Part shown: positions 46,873 to 57,379 of the stretch, in pieces
How positions within the stretch are numbered: the stretch's first letter is position 1
How the letters are laid out: each line of letters begins with the position of its first letter
Assembly (NCBI GenBank): GCA_902702965.1
Contig: CACRXP010000545.1
Location: 58,458-122,457, forward strand
DNA length: 64,000 nt
Source of the DNA: Spirometra erinaceieuropaei
Taxonomy: Eukaryota > Platyhelminthes > Cestoda > Diphyllobothriidea > Diphyllobothriidae
Direction: 5' to 3'
The notes under the pieces: model-generated
Database searches by the model: none
Seen by the model: the letters and a program-made list of their open reading frames with translations, nothing else
Told to the model about the DNA's origin: nothing
Translations under genes and position numbers: made by a program

Positions 46873-47304
46873 AAAGTGAAGGCTCTTCGGAAAATTGAGT
46901 TGTACTCGTAAATTTTCAAGTCGGTGACACCGACCCGTCGTCAGACGAAATGAACAGAGGGACAGTGAAGTCAGCAGACTAGGTCGGCTGGCGCGACAGG
47001 ACAGACAACGACAAACAGACAGCAGATGTGTGAGAGGGGTGGGCACCTAGTTATGGTAGGCCGTGGGGCAGGGGGAGGGAGGGAGGAACCGTTAGGGCTC
47101 CCAGTGTTGGAGGCGGTGAAAACGCGGGGGGATGGGGATTGCGAATCAGCGGGAATGCGGGCGGCTGGCCACTGATGCGGGATGAGGTCAGGGGCCAATG
47201 CGCCGGCGATCTATTGGCTTCACAAAGGAAACAAGCTCCGTATGTGTGGCAAAGGTCACGAACAGGCAACCAATTACCAGGCCGAAGTCGGCCAAGTCAT
47301 AATA
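46869..47304 (-). pseudogene. Minus-strand PLE C-terminal tail and 3'UTR
   Basis: The minus strand contains KLRMCGKGHEQANNYQ, then PADSQSP-type tail blocks comparable to the tail at 47765-48334 (TDSQPTHPL), a 3'UTR with a hammerhead-like motif (46905-46950), and ends at the (TA)n tract. Frames are broken. Tail identity rests on the comparison with the clearer copy. Confidence 0.45.
46905..46950 (-). ncRNA. Putative minimal hammerhead, second PLE family
   Basis: Minus strand: helix I TTCGT, core CTGACGA (46944-46938), one extra C, helix II GGGTCGGT-GTC-ACCGACTT (8 pairs), GAA, helix III AA/TT with no loop, U17, cleavage before ACGAG (46909-46905), which pairs with TTCGT. It is the same unusual design as at 46568-46616. 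Cleavage would follow UUU rather than GUC, which hammerhead rules (NUH) permit. Confidence 0.5.
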
Positions 47305-47451
47305 GCAGCGAGGAGGGACGACAGAGAATGCGGGTAGATTGATACAGCTCTGTTATTATGACTTGGCCGACTTCGGCCTGGTAATTGTTTGCCTGTTCGT
47401 GACCTTTGCCACACATACGGAGCTTGTTTGCTTTGTGAAGCCAATAGATCG
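47206..47451. repeat. Long hairpin, about 99-bp inverted arms
   Basis: 47206-47304 and 47354-47451 are near-perfect reverse complements (GCCGAAGTCGGCCAAGTCAT at the inner end) around a 49-bp loop. The loop sequence (AGCAGCGAGGAGGGACGACA and on to about 47348) recurs inverted at 47684-47728. It consists of PLE-tail-derived sequence. Confidence 0.8.
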
Positions 47452-47726
47452 GTGTGCGCCTATTCCTGATTGATAAATACCCGATCTGCAGCGACACAGA
47501 ATGACAGGTGGCGAGGCACTGATGAACTTCGGTTCGATGAAGTGCTTATGACCCATCTGGTAGGCCTCATTGGTGGACCGACTGCGCCAGGTGCGTCTGT
47601 GCGCATGTTTGTGTTTCTGGTCTCAGATGCTGATGGTCAGGGTTATGATTGGCTGAATGAAGGCAGAATAAGCCCGAAACAGTGCTGTATCAATCTACCC
47701 GCATTCTCTGTCGTCCCTCCTCGCTG

Positions 47727-47730
<4 letters not shown>

Positions 47731-47764
<34 letters not shown>
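47731..47764. repeat. (AT)n tract at PLE 3' end
   Basis: About 34 bases of alternating AT at the 3' boundary of the minus-strand PLE tail that follows. Confidence 0.9.
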
Positions 47765-47767
<3 letters not shown>

Positions 47768-48334
47768 GATCAGAGTTGGTATGCACTCCAAGTGGATATA
47801 ATTTAAAAATAGAATGCGTTCTTCGGAAAAGTCGAGTTTTACTTGTAAATTTTCGAGCTGGTGACACCAACTCGTCGTCAGACGAAATGAAATCATCGGA
47901 GAAATTTATGTTGCCACAGTAGACTAGTTGATGATAGAACAGAAATACTGCTGAGTTGTGAGTGGGGGCTGCCGAGGTCATGGTAGGTCCCTAAATGAGG
48001 ATGGGGAGAGGGAGAGAAGGCGGAACAACTACGGCGCATTTTGCTGGAGCGGGTGGGTGGGTTGTGAATCAGTTGGAATGCGGTCAGCTGCATTAACGGT
48101 CGTTGATGCGTGATTAGGGCAGGGGGCAGTCAGTCGTGAACGTAGACCCTCGTAATGGGCATCTAAGTCAACATGACGGTTGACACTACCCGCATTGGAG
48201 TACCAGACCTCGAGGAATTCTCTCGCTCGTTTTGTGTTAGCCATGGCGACGACCTCAGTGCCATCCCAATTAAATCGGTGGTCGTACTGCACTGCAGGTG
48301 ATATGGATCGCAAGGCTACCGACTGAGGTCCCAA
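47765..48334 (-). pseudogene. Minus-strand PLE C-terminal tail and 3'UTR
   Basis: Frame from 48334: YDHRFNWDGTEVVAMANTKR, REFLEVWYSN, SVNRHVDLDAHYEGLRSRL, then TDSQPTHPLQ and a stop. This is the conserved segment downstream of GIY-YIG in flatworm PLEs (compare GHKFDWDRTRIV and INRHVELDAVY in PLE-B). The 3'UTR carries a hammerhead-like motif and ends at (AT)n. No RT or nuclease lies upstream: the sequence changes to the inverted segmental duplication at about 48318. Confidence 0.65.
47842..47887 (-). ncRNA. Putative minimal hammerhead, second PLE family
   Basis: Minus strand: CTGACGA (47881-47875), extra C, helix II GAGTTGGT-GTC-ACCAGCTC (8 pairs, one wobble), GAA, AA/TT, cleavage before ACAAG. 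Compared with 46905-46950, helix II positions change in pairs (C-G to U-A, G-U to A-U). Helix I has one mismatch. Confidence 0.45.
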
Positions 48335-48492
48335 CTCAGTCCATGCAGTCAGTCTAATTGAGTTCGCGTTTGTGGCAGACGGGTGGACTGAGAACCAGGC
48401 TAAAGCGGATTCTTCCTTGCGTGACCTACGATACTCTCACGCATGTGTGATGTACGCCACTCAACCCCCGTTGTGCCAAATCCTGGTGCTTG

Positions 48493-48533
48493 NNNNNNNN
48501 NNNNNNNNNNNNNNNNNNNNNNNNNNNNNNNNN
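48493..48533. other. Assembly gap (41 N) at a G-rich run
   Basis: The inverted copy has about 28 bases here, nearly all C on its plus strand (about 9147-9174). The gap probably reflects failure to sequence or assemble that homopolymer-rich run. Confidence 0.85.
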
Positions 48534-48968
48534 GAGCAGGCCGTGTATGTTGCGCGCGCAGACATGGTCACTAGACAACGTCAGCCACCGCACCCATTCC
48601 CTGCTCCAGTCTGCTGACCGACTCGGACAGTGGCTGGGGCATTGGAATGGGAAGGAAGAGTGAGGTCGACGACTCAGCGCATTTTCCTCACTATAAATAA
48701 CCTAACGCATCTGAAATTAGCAGGGTAAGCCAAAAGCCTTGGCTTGGAAGGTTGCCAACTTAAGGTGTAGCATGGAGCTTGCAGGCGGCCCAGTAATGCG
48801 TGTTTGCGTGGAGTGATCGGCTGGTGGCCTGAGTGTCAGGCTGCAATGGCTTCTTCCTGATGTGTCCTTTATGACACTACCACTCCCAGAGACCCGAGCC
48901 AAGGTGCGACTTTTGCCGCGCCAGCTCTTTTTGTTGTTGGTCAAAATTCTGGTCCAAGGTATGTTGTA

Positions 48969-49547
48969 CGGTGCGTGACCGATCTCATGAAATGTTGGCC
49001 GAAATTCTGAAATGTGTTTTCGATTAGGAAGGATTACTTAGGTGGGGTTTGAATACTGACTAGCGTGCAGCATACTCCTATAGCATTTCGGACTCAGCAG
49101 AATGTCGGCGTTTGGATGCACTCCTTTTTGACCTTCTGCAGAAATTGCGATCTGCAAAAAATGCCTTCTTAAGTAGCATACATGTTTCGTATTTATTTCC
49201 GATGGTTCTACAAATTCAGGAATATTTTATAGAAAACGTACACAAAAATATGTCTTCTTACACTCGTTCGGTAGAAAATCAACCTGTCTTCATATATTAT
49301 ACCTGATGATAGTGTATAGCTAAGTTTTCAAAAAGTTTTCCAGTTCCTGAATAATTTTGAGCCTGATCTACCATTGCATCAGCTTTTAGCGATTTCAGTC
49401 TACAAGGTGCATGCTTTCCAAATAAGGAAATGCTATAGGATTATGTCGCAAGCTAATCAATTTTGCACTCCCACCTAAGTAATCCTTCCTAATCGAAAAC
49501 AAATTTCAGAATTTCGGTCAACATTTCATGAGATCGGTCACGCACTG
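48969..49547. mobile_element. Duplicate of the 581-bp TIR element
   Basis: TA-flanked, ends CGGTGCGTGACCGATCTCAT and CACTG. It is the inverted counterpart of 8131-8711, with one change in the terminal CAGT. Confidence 0.75.
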
Positions 49548-50609
49548 TAGAAGAGGGAGGTGTAGAGCGGAGCGCCTAGGTGCGACCTCGACCGTGCCAT
49601 CCACCTGCGTCCTCCGCGTCTCCGGTCTTCCTGGCTTTGTCTTGACACCGAATCCATGTGGGGGATAAGAGGGTGCTTGCAAGTCTACATTCACGACAAA
49701 CTGAATCACACGCAAGTCACACTGCCTACCCTCACCTTTGCTGTGGAGCGCGCGGTGGACATCGTCGCCAACGTTGTTCGAATTGTTCAAGGCAAAAGGC
49801 GGTGGTCTTTATAGAAGAAGGGGTTGGACAGCATTTAGGTCAAATTCCCTGTTATTTCTGGTTTCCACGTGCTGACGACTGGCTTCAGCATCCTAGGTGA
49901 CGCAGTTCGGCAATAGGTGCGCACTAAAATCTCTAACACTAGAAAAAGTTATTTGACTTCAACGGAGACAAGAGAGGGGACTGGCGGATCATGGACAAGC
50001 TCAGTTACTCGACCATCCACTGTCTGCACCAATCTCAGCAGTGTTCATGCGGCAAGACCACGTTGATTACTGGGTTGGGACAGACGTCCTGCAGCACTTG
50101 CGATGAATATTATCTTTGCATGTTTTTTTAAAAAGTCTAGTTCGGCAAACGTATGCTCTAGTTAATTAATGATTGGGCCTGTACGGTAATTTAGGGGGGA
50201 AGTTGGAGTAGCAGGAGTTAAACAGTCAATAAAAGTCAGTATGGGGAAGAGGGTTGAGGGGCTCTTAGAAGTCATGGGTGAAAGTCTAGTTCTATCAGGA
50301 GCCAGGGGGAGGGGGGAGGTATCCGATCATTAGCTGTCCCTCTTTTATCTTTGTAACGCTACGTGGCTGGTGTGAACACACATGCTGGGTGTTGTATCCA
50401 GCTGGTTAACGCTTGGAATTCTCCATGCCCTCCTCGCAACTAATTCCACGTTTGGCCCCCGTTGGCATTCCCCTTCCCCCTTTTTGTAGCCCTCTTCCAA
50501 ACGTGGTCGGCGTTCTTTTAATTAACAAGTTTTGTATTTTGACCTTGAGCTGGGACTTCGATTTGCTCGAACAGTCACAAAGGAATTCTTTGTCTTTGTA
50601 TTTTATTGT

Positions 50610-52255
50610 ATTTTAGGGTAATAGGCAATGCCCTTGATGACCCTATTGAACACGGTACATAAAATATAAATTTTAAATGTACATGTTACTAACATTTTGT
50701 CAGTAACATATTTGTTAACGGAAAACTTGCACAATGCGGGACTGCAAAGGGTGCGGCAGGCGGTCTTCTCAGTGTACACATGAAATTTTAAGTGCAGTAA
50801 AATATACAATCAGCATAAAGTGCTGTCATTTGCATAGTTTGAGAGGAGACATTTCATTAAAAGTCAGGGATGTGCTAGGTAGGGATGAAATCAAGAAATG
50901 AAATTTATGGCTTGCCGCAGACAGTCCTGTGGTGAAAGTCGTCGTTTATCAAATATCAAACGATCCAGCTGCCTTTTGAATACAGTGATTGTATCAGATG
51001 TCACTATTTCACTTGGAAGTGAGTTCCATGGTCGAACAACACGCTGGCTGAAGGAAAACTTTCGATTTTCTAGGCGTGTACGCTCCCGCTTGACTTTGTA
51101 CGGGTGACCGCGCAGGCGACTCGTGGTCGTGAATTCAAAGTAGTCGTCAGTTTTGAGCGAACATTGATGTCCGCGGATAATGCGGAATGTCCATAACAGG
51201 TCACATCTCATTCATCTACAGGATAAGGGGAAAGAATTCAACTGGATCAGTCTTTCTGGGTATGACAGAGTCCTGAGACCGTGGTTGTCCACGGTATTGC
51301 TGAGGCTTGCGTTCACATGCTAGAAAAATTCCCCTTCTAGATATTTGTCTGTAATTGTTCAGGTGAATTAGGCTGGGAGAACATGGAATACTCGAAGAGC
51401 GTCACAATATGATCACTATCAACAATTGGCGGGAGATCTTGTATATCCAGCACACTCTCCTCATCTCGAGTGAGCACCACATCGAGGCAATTTGAACGTT
51501 GCCCTTCCCTTACACGTGTTCTGAGAGTTACATTCTGGAAAAGTAGTTTTTCTGCTGCCCATTCAAGCAAATGTTGTCCGAATGTGTTTGATGGACCCGA
51601 AACCGTCCAAGCTTGCCAGTCGATATTGGAGGCGTTAAAGTCCCCGACAATAAGGACGTCGCTGTTCGAGCAGGTCTTGCTCAGTTCCCTTAGGAGAAGG
51701 CTATCGTTTTCGGAAATCTGGTTTGGGGGACGATACGCAACTGCAAACGCCAGCGGCCTGGCATATTTGGTGGAGATAGTTAAAGATAGGAATTCGACTT
51801 CCACTGTTGTTGTTGGATTATGCTCAGGGACCGCGGTTAGGTTGTAGCTAACATAGACAGCGACCCCCCCTCCTCGGCTTCTCCTGTCTCTTCTGAACAG
51901 TTGGTAGCCTCTGAGGGATACCTCATGGTCTCCAATAGCTTCAGAGAGCCATGTTTCTGTCAAGGCGATGATATCTGGCGTGTGCTCGTCGATCAGAGTC
52001 CTAAGTTCATCCATCTTGTTAAACAGGCTCTGCACATTCGAATACAGCACCTTTAATGTCCGTCTTCTCGGGGGGAACTGGCTCTGATTACAAAGGGGTT
52101 TAGCCACAGGAACGATCGTTTGATCTGTATTATCTTGCCTTCCTTTATTTTCAACCCCTTCTCCCCGTCTTCTGTCCTTCTTTTCAGTTCTGTCCAGAGC
52201 TCCCTCACCTTGTGTCTTTCTGTCGGATCGTAATTCGGCTGAAAAAAACACTTCC
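50610..52255 (-). mobile_element. LINE D: CR1-type element lacking its RT
   Basis: Minus-strand element: end of ORF1 overlapping the ORF2 endonuclease (52255-51337), then an abrupt jump to the post-RT C-terminus (about 51290-50891) and a 3'UTR ending CAAGGGCATTGCCTATTACC near 50620. The 3' terminal motif resembles those of LINE A and LINE B. The whole RT domain is absent. Confidence 0.75.
50891..52251 (-). pseudogene. LINE D ORF2 (endonuclease plus C-terminus, RT deleted)
   Basis: Endonuclease: LYSNVQSLFNKMDELR, IIALTETWLS, GGGVAVYVS, VAYRPPNQ, LIVGDFNASNIDW, SNCLDVVLT, DSDHIVTLFEY, all key blocks present. The linker has in-frame stops after QTNI (51337) where relatives have NIWKGNF. Sequence then continues at LRTLSYPERLIQLN, LLWTFRIIRGHQC, LRGHPYKVK, FSQRVVRPWNSLPSEIV. 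In another frame the 5' end encodes the ORF1 C-terminus (VFFQPNYDPTERHKVREL), so ORF1 and ORF2 overlap as in LINE B. Confidence 0.75.
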
Positions 52256-52854
52256 TAATGCGAATGACGAAGGGCCATCCTCCCTTTGTTGAGGCTTGTA
52301 CTTTTTTTCATTATTACCTCTATTCTATAAATAATACCGTATGCAGGCCGAAATCTGTTTTGGCTTATACCCGTGACTTCATTTACCACGAATTCCACAG
52401 TACTCAACAATGGACCACAAATTGGAGGAAATTAGTTACATCAAATGCCGACACGTTCGATGAAGAATGAATCAGACGGTACGGAACAGTCTCTCGGACT
52501 AGAAAAACCAGGTGCCTCCCGCGCTCGTAAGAACGTTTCTATTAGTAATCGTTGTATCTATTTGGTCGACTTTTGAAATTCTTCACGCCCTCCTCGCAAC
52601 TGCTTCCACACTTAGCCCCTGTTGACATTCCCCTTCTACCTTTTGTAGCTCTCTTCAAAACGTGATCGGCGTTCTTTTAATTAACTCGTTTTGTATTCTA
52701 ACCTTGAGCTGGGAATTCGATTTGCTCGAACAGTAACAAAGGAATGCCTTGTCTAGGGTATCCATTTTTGAGGGTTGTAAGTTTTTTATTATTACCTTAT
52801 TCTATCAATAGTACCGTATATACACCGAAATGTGTTTCGGCCTATACGCGTCAC
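52256..52854. other. Duplicated intergenic segment
   Basis: 52270-52420 and 52570-52850 both match parts of 6930-7240 in inverted orientation. No gene. Confidence 0.6.
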
Positions 52855-53090
52855 TCAGTTTACAAAGAATTCTACACTGGGTTTGTCTTTGCGCAGGGGA
52901 ACCTTAGAACCTGTACAAACGCACAATGTTGGGATGGTTAGCCATATGGCTAGTGTCTCTGTCGTCGCAAGTGTCCGCTGACGCAGGAACTTGGAGTTTC
53001 TTGCCGAAATTCTATAGATGAGTCGGTTAACGTCTACCCGATGGCCACTGTCAACCAAGTGAGCCACAGTTGCGCTAGAAATGGACCTTC
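52855..53090 (-). pseudogene. Divergent PLE-type tail relic
   Basis: Minus-strand frame: VAHLVDSGHRVDVNRLIYRI, then SKFLRQRTLATTETLAIWLT and a stop at 52855. Cleaner copy of the relic at 6715-6970. The block pattern suggests the C-terminal part of a GIY-YIG PLE-type ORF; no nuclease motif remains. Confidence 0.4.
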
Positions 53091-54179
53091 TTCCACCTTG
53101 GTTTAGCCACGCAGGATGGATAGGAGCCTAGCTGTTCGATCAATTTAACCTGCCCCACAGAAAAATAAATGGAGACGTAGATGCACACTGAAGAGTTCCG
53201 AAGGGCAGTCTATTCCTACCTTCAAGGAGAAGAAGCGGAGCGCTTGTAAAAACCGGTCTTATCTTAGCGGCTGGGTACGTGCGCGCGATTGCAGCGTTTA
53301 AGCTATGATGAAGGAGTTAGCTCGTCGGATCCTCTGAAAACAGCAGTGTGTGAAATAATTCCTCCTCAGCTGTCGAAAAATCAGATGTTGGAGGGCGTTC
53401 TTCCATATTGCAGCCAAAAAAGGCTAGAAGACAGATGGGAAAACAGAAATCGATCTAAAAAAGATGTAAGCACAGAGTAAAAATAAAACAAAGGCATCGA
53501 ACAACTACCAAAAAACAATTGTCTACAGCACAAAAGGCACTAAGGAAAAAACTAAACGAAGAAAGGCAAAATTCCGGACAGGCAGGAAGCACAGCCCGCC
53601 GCTTAGTACGGCATTCCTTATTATGCAGATGCGTCAATCGCAGGGCATAGATCATGAAGCAGGCATTTAATGTACCTGTCGGAGGACGGAATGTTAGCTT
53701 TCCGTTTCTTTAGGTGGAAGCAGACATAGGCTCTGCCTCGGGCAGTTTACCTTTACTCAGACTGTAATTGTCTGCAGACAGACAGCGAGAGAGAGAGACA
53801 GATGAGCGGGGTATAGATATGATAGTGGTGTGTTCACATTAGGACCTGTGAGATTAGTGTGCAGGCAGAGCATTTTGGAAGGCAAGCAGCAATCCTCATG
53901 ATGGTTTCCCTGCAATTTTCTACTTTGCGGAAAGCGTACCTTGACGATCAACCTACGTCTTCTTTTCCTGCTTCGACATCTATAGTCTCTCTTTCCTGAT
54001 TTATTTTCCACTTAATTATTTTCGCTTGCATTCTTCTCCCACTTTATTCTTTTATATTGTTCTTCGTTATCTAATTGAATAAATATTGTATTTTCGCTTA
54101 CTCTTCGAGTTTTCTACTTTTTTCCTTGTTGACCTAGTCTATATTCAGTCGGATTTTAGAGCGTACCTACGCATCCTGT
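53091..54179. other. Intergenic, duplicated, no gene seen
   Basis: Inverted counterpart of about 5480-6700. Small ORFs have no family signal. Confidence 0.5.
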
Positions 54180-55017
54180 GTATCAGAATTGAACGTAACT
54201 GTTACCGCATTGCATCAGACGAAATTTTGGGGTTAAGCTTACAGATGGCCGGGCGATACCATCTTAAGCGTCTATACTTATTGATTGATCCCCATAATAC
54301 TGGTTCAGCTTTCTATAAACTCTATGGGATTTTTGTACTTCGGTGGTCCTCTGTCGTAACTAATTGGATGCATCGTTCTGCCTAATGCACTATGAACAGG
54401 TCGTTTTTGTTTACGTGAACTCCCATGAATGTCTGATTAATCAGCAAATGTCTGACCTGAAAAAGGATGCCAACATCCTCAACATTGTCCTAGGCTTCAG
54501 GGACACATGCCTAAAATTCGATGACGCAGGTCTCGTAGGCAAATAAATTGCCGATCTTCTACAGCCAACAAGCCAACCTCCTCTCCCCTGCGCAGATTTA
54601 GTTCTGTGATCATGCAGTCATAAGTGGTGAAACCCTAGATTTGGGTTCATTCACACATGGACATCTAAGAGTGAAAGGAGAATATCTTCCTCCAGCCAAG
54701 TCCAACTTGGTGACCCAGAAAGCGCCAAGTATACGGGCAAATTAGTTTTCGGACTGAGATTCAAACAGCGACGACGACGACGACGTTGTGGATTGGAGAT
54801 GCGCTTAATGTGAGTGCGCAACTACTCCAAAGATGGTACAATTCCTACAAAATCACAAACACTCATATGTTGTAAAACAAGGGCATCGTACCGATATGCT
54901 TACGGTTAGGTATATGTCAAGCTCGTGACTGTTTTTCAATTATGTTGAAAGTACGTGCAGATAAAGCGGAAACAATATGCAGGAAGATTAATTAGCGTTC
55001 AACAAATGCCAATTAGT

Positions 55018-55125
55018 GATAGAGGGACGCTCACCGATCGTTCTTACGGAACTCACACTTTCCCTTGTGTCTTACGGGCCCTGTCTCGAGTCCTACCAAC
55101 AGCCGCACAGCCGCGCATGGTATGT
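55018..55125 (+). repeat. Single-arm copy of the CGCTCACCGATCG dispersed repeat
   Basis: GAGGGACGCTCACCGATCGT through GCCGCACAGCCG. It shares its order with 11445-11530 and, inverted, with 2280-2370. It sits at the boundary between the inverted duplication (ending about 54980) and the direct duplication (starting about 55130), so it may mark a rearrangement point. Confidence 0.65.
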
Positions 55126-55262
55126 TCAGATAATAATTCCTGGCACACTTATGCCATAACTGTCAGTGCTTATTTCAGAGTAATGACAGCTGACGATCGT
55201 AAGCGAGCATTGATATCAAGCTTATTAGTTCCAAAGATCCACTTTCGAGAACGGGACAATTA

Positions 55263-55888
55263 TAAGTGGTCTACACCATACCATTCCAAACCTACAGCTC
55301 GAAGTATGATGGTGGAGCAGTGAATGCCTCTGCATACGACTGCATGAACACCAACTTGCATTTAACCGCGAGGATAGACTGTCACCAGTATATGGGCACA
55401 TACAGCAGGAGAAGCACAGTTTCGTCTTCGGGAAAGCAAGCGCCATCGTCCGAACCAATAGCAAAATGATCAGACTGGTGTTCGAAAGTTGGTCCTCGGT
55501 TGGCAAAATCAACAGAACCAGGGATCTTCATTCAGCGTACCAGGTGCTACGTAGACGACTCTAGCCCATCGAAATAGGGCCGACAGCACAGGCGAAAAAA
55601 GTTGCGACTCCTACAACAGTTGCCACCTTCACAGCAGGAGGAGAGCGTCGGCCGGAGGTGAGGAGTGAGGCGAGGGCCCAAGAACACATGGACGTTGCTG
55701 CGACTACAACAGCCGGACAGGGGGCAGAGGTCACACGAGTGTGCCAGCGGTTGACCACGAAGAGACCAACGATAATCATCAGCCAGAAGACAGAGCAGCG
55801 TTTGTGCGTCTGGCATGCCTATAACCCAAGACAGGCTGAGAGACAGAAGGAATCTAGGCTGGCAGGAACAGACACCCCATTATTTTAA
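55263..55888 (+). pseudogene. PLE GIY-YIG and tail relic, second copy
   Basis: Same structure as 12105-12730: VVYTIPFQTYSSKYDGG, frame change, RLHEHQLAFNRED-type blocks, stop, tail ending YNPRQAERQ with a stop at 55886-55888. The PC/CC cysteines of active relatives are more eroded here. Confidence 0.65.
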
Positions 55889-56329
55889 TTATGCAATAAG
55901 AAATCTTCGGAAACGTCAACACAAAGACAGTGCGGCCCTTGAAATAGCCTCTTTTTCTTCTTCATCATCACTTGGTGAAAATAAATGGGATAATTAGTGC
56001 GAAACACTATTGATATGTTTAATTACGCATATATATATATATATATGGGCTTTTAACAATTATCTAGGTCGGGAGTACGGTATAATACCTTTACCATATG
56101 GAATTCATACTACTTGTAGTACTACTTGTTTGTAGAATGGGCATTACGTGGTTATTCCACAGTAGTTGATTGTCTTCGACTCAAATGTTCATTGAAATTT
56201 CGGTTCTGATATTAAAAAGTCATGTCCCGGAGATTTAACACCAAGTTCTGCACTGATTAATTTCTGAAATTATTCACCTGATTATTCTCTGGAGTTCATA
56301 AACCGGAAACCGCTAGAGAACGCTGGGGG

Positions 56330-56402
56330 TTCCACTGAAGATCCGAACCCCTCGCAGCTGTGTCACGCAGCGGCAGAATATCGGCGCAACACGTGTCTGT
56401 GC
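56330..56402 (+). ncRNA. Hammerhead with mutated core
   Basis: CTGAAGA (56335-56341) and GTC (56395-56397) are kept, but GAAA has become GCAA (56386-56389), the first helix II pair is lost (T in place of G) and helix I has a G to T change. Probably inactive. Confidence 0.6.
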
Positions 56403-56681
56403 TTTTAGCAAGTAACTAGTTCTGGAGTATGGTATAATGCCATTACCATATGGAATTCATACTACTCGTAGTACTACTTGTTTGCAGAATGGGCATTACG
56501 TGGTTATTTCACAGTAGTTGATGGTCTTCGACTCAAATATTCATTGAAATTTCGGTTCTGACCCTAAAAAGTCATGTCGCGGAGATTTAACTCCAAGTTC
56601 TGCATTGATTAATTTCTGAAATTATTCACCTGATTATTCTCTGGAGTTCATATACCGGAAAGCGCTAGAGAACGCTGGGGG

Positions 56682-56754
56682 TCCCACTGAAGAGCCGAAC
56701 CCCTCGCAGCTGTGTCATGCAGCGGCAGAATTTTGGCGAAACCCGTGTCTGGGC
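56682..56754 (+). ncRNA. Type I hammerhead ribozyme, copy 2 unit 2
   Basis: CTGAAGA (56687-56693), GAAA (56738-56741), GTC (56747-56749), helix I CCCA/TGGG, helix II GCCGAA/TTTTGGC. The inner hairpin has one C to T change that turns a G-C into a G-U pair. All core positions are intact. Confidence 0.75.
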
Positions 56755-56855
56755 TTTTAGCAAGTATCTAGGTCGGGAGTACGGTATAATACCTTTACCA
56801 TATGGAATTCATACTACTCGTATTACTACTTGTTTGTTGAATGGGCATATCGTGG

Positions 56856-57379
56856 TTCAGTTCAGTTCAGTTCAGTTTATTTGAGGGAAATATAGGTGTT
56901 AAACCTTCGAACTCCCTATTTGTTACAAGGAGGCGAACAATAAAAAAATTTGAAAATGGAAACATCAAACGGCTACAGAGTTTCTTCAGATTGGCAACGT
57001 TTTGTAAGCCAGACAGATAAACGAATTGTTCCAAGAGTTAAAAACATTAACGTTACTAAATGTGCTGTACAGTAGTCTGTCTAGTGATAGTTGGTGCTAT
57101 CTCAGTTTCGGAGGGAGACGAATTGAATGCCAACACACATTCAGCATATGTGGGACAATATTAAAAAAACAAACGTTACTTATATACAGGGAGTAATATA
57201 ACAACAGTAATAAACTGTTCGAACGAAATGCTAGACAATCTGTCAGGTGGCATTATGACGATTGGTGGCAATCTGGTCCAAGTTGCGCTTAAATGCCTCG
57301 ACGGAGGTGGACATGACGACACCTGCAGGCAGAGCATTCCAGGCCTCGATCACTCTGTTTGAAAAGAAGAACTTCCGAA
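56856..57379 (-). pseudogene. LINE B 3' end, second copy
   Basis: Duplicate of 13698-14222: CTGAA-repeat tail, 3'UTR and the ORF2 C-terminal block FFFSNRVIEAWNALPAG. Separated from the rest of LINE B by LINE A. Confidence 0.8.

Larger units (their letters stand above)
48318..54980. repeat. Inverted segmental duplication, partner of 4660-9346
   Basis: Carries, in reverse order and orientation, the content of 4660-9346: TIR element (48969-49547), PLE-type tail (52855-53090) and the 5' repeat block (54180-54977). Extra material is LINE D (about 50610-52255). A 200-bp segment appears twice around it (50400-50590 and 52570-52760). Divergence is visible throughout, so it is not a recent perfect copy. 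Confidence 0.8.
56046..56855 (+). repeat. 352-bp retrozyme array, second copy (2.3 units)
   Basis: Unit starts at 56046, 56398 and 56750, again exactly 352 bp apart, the first right after (AT)n (56029-56045). The array is cut after about 106 bp of the third unit by the LINE B tail at the same position as in copy 1. Confidence 0.8.
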
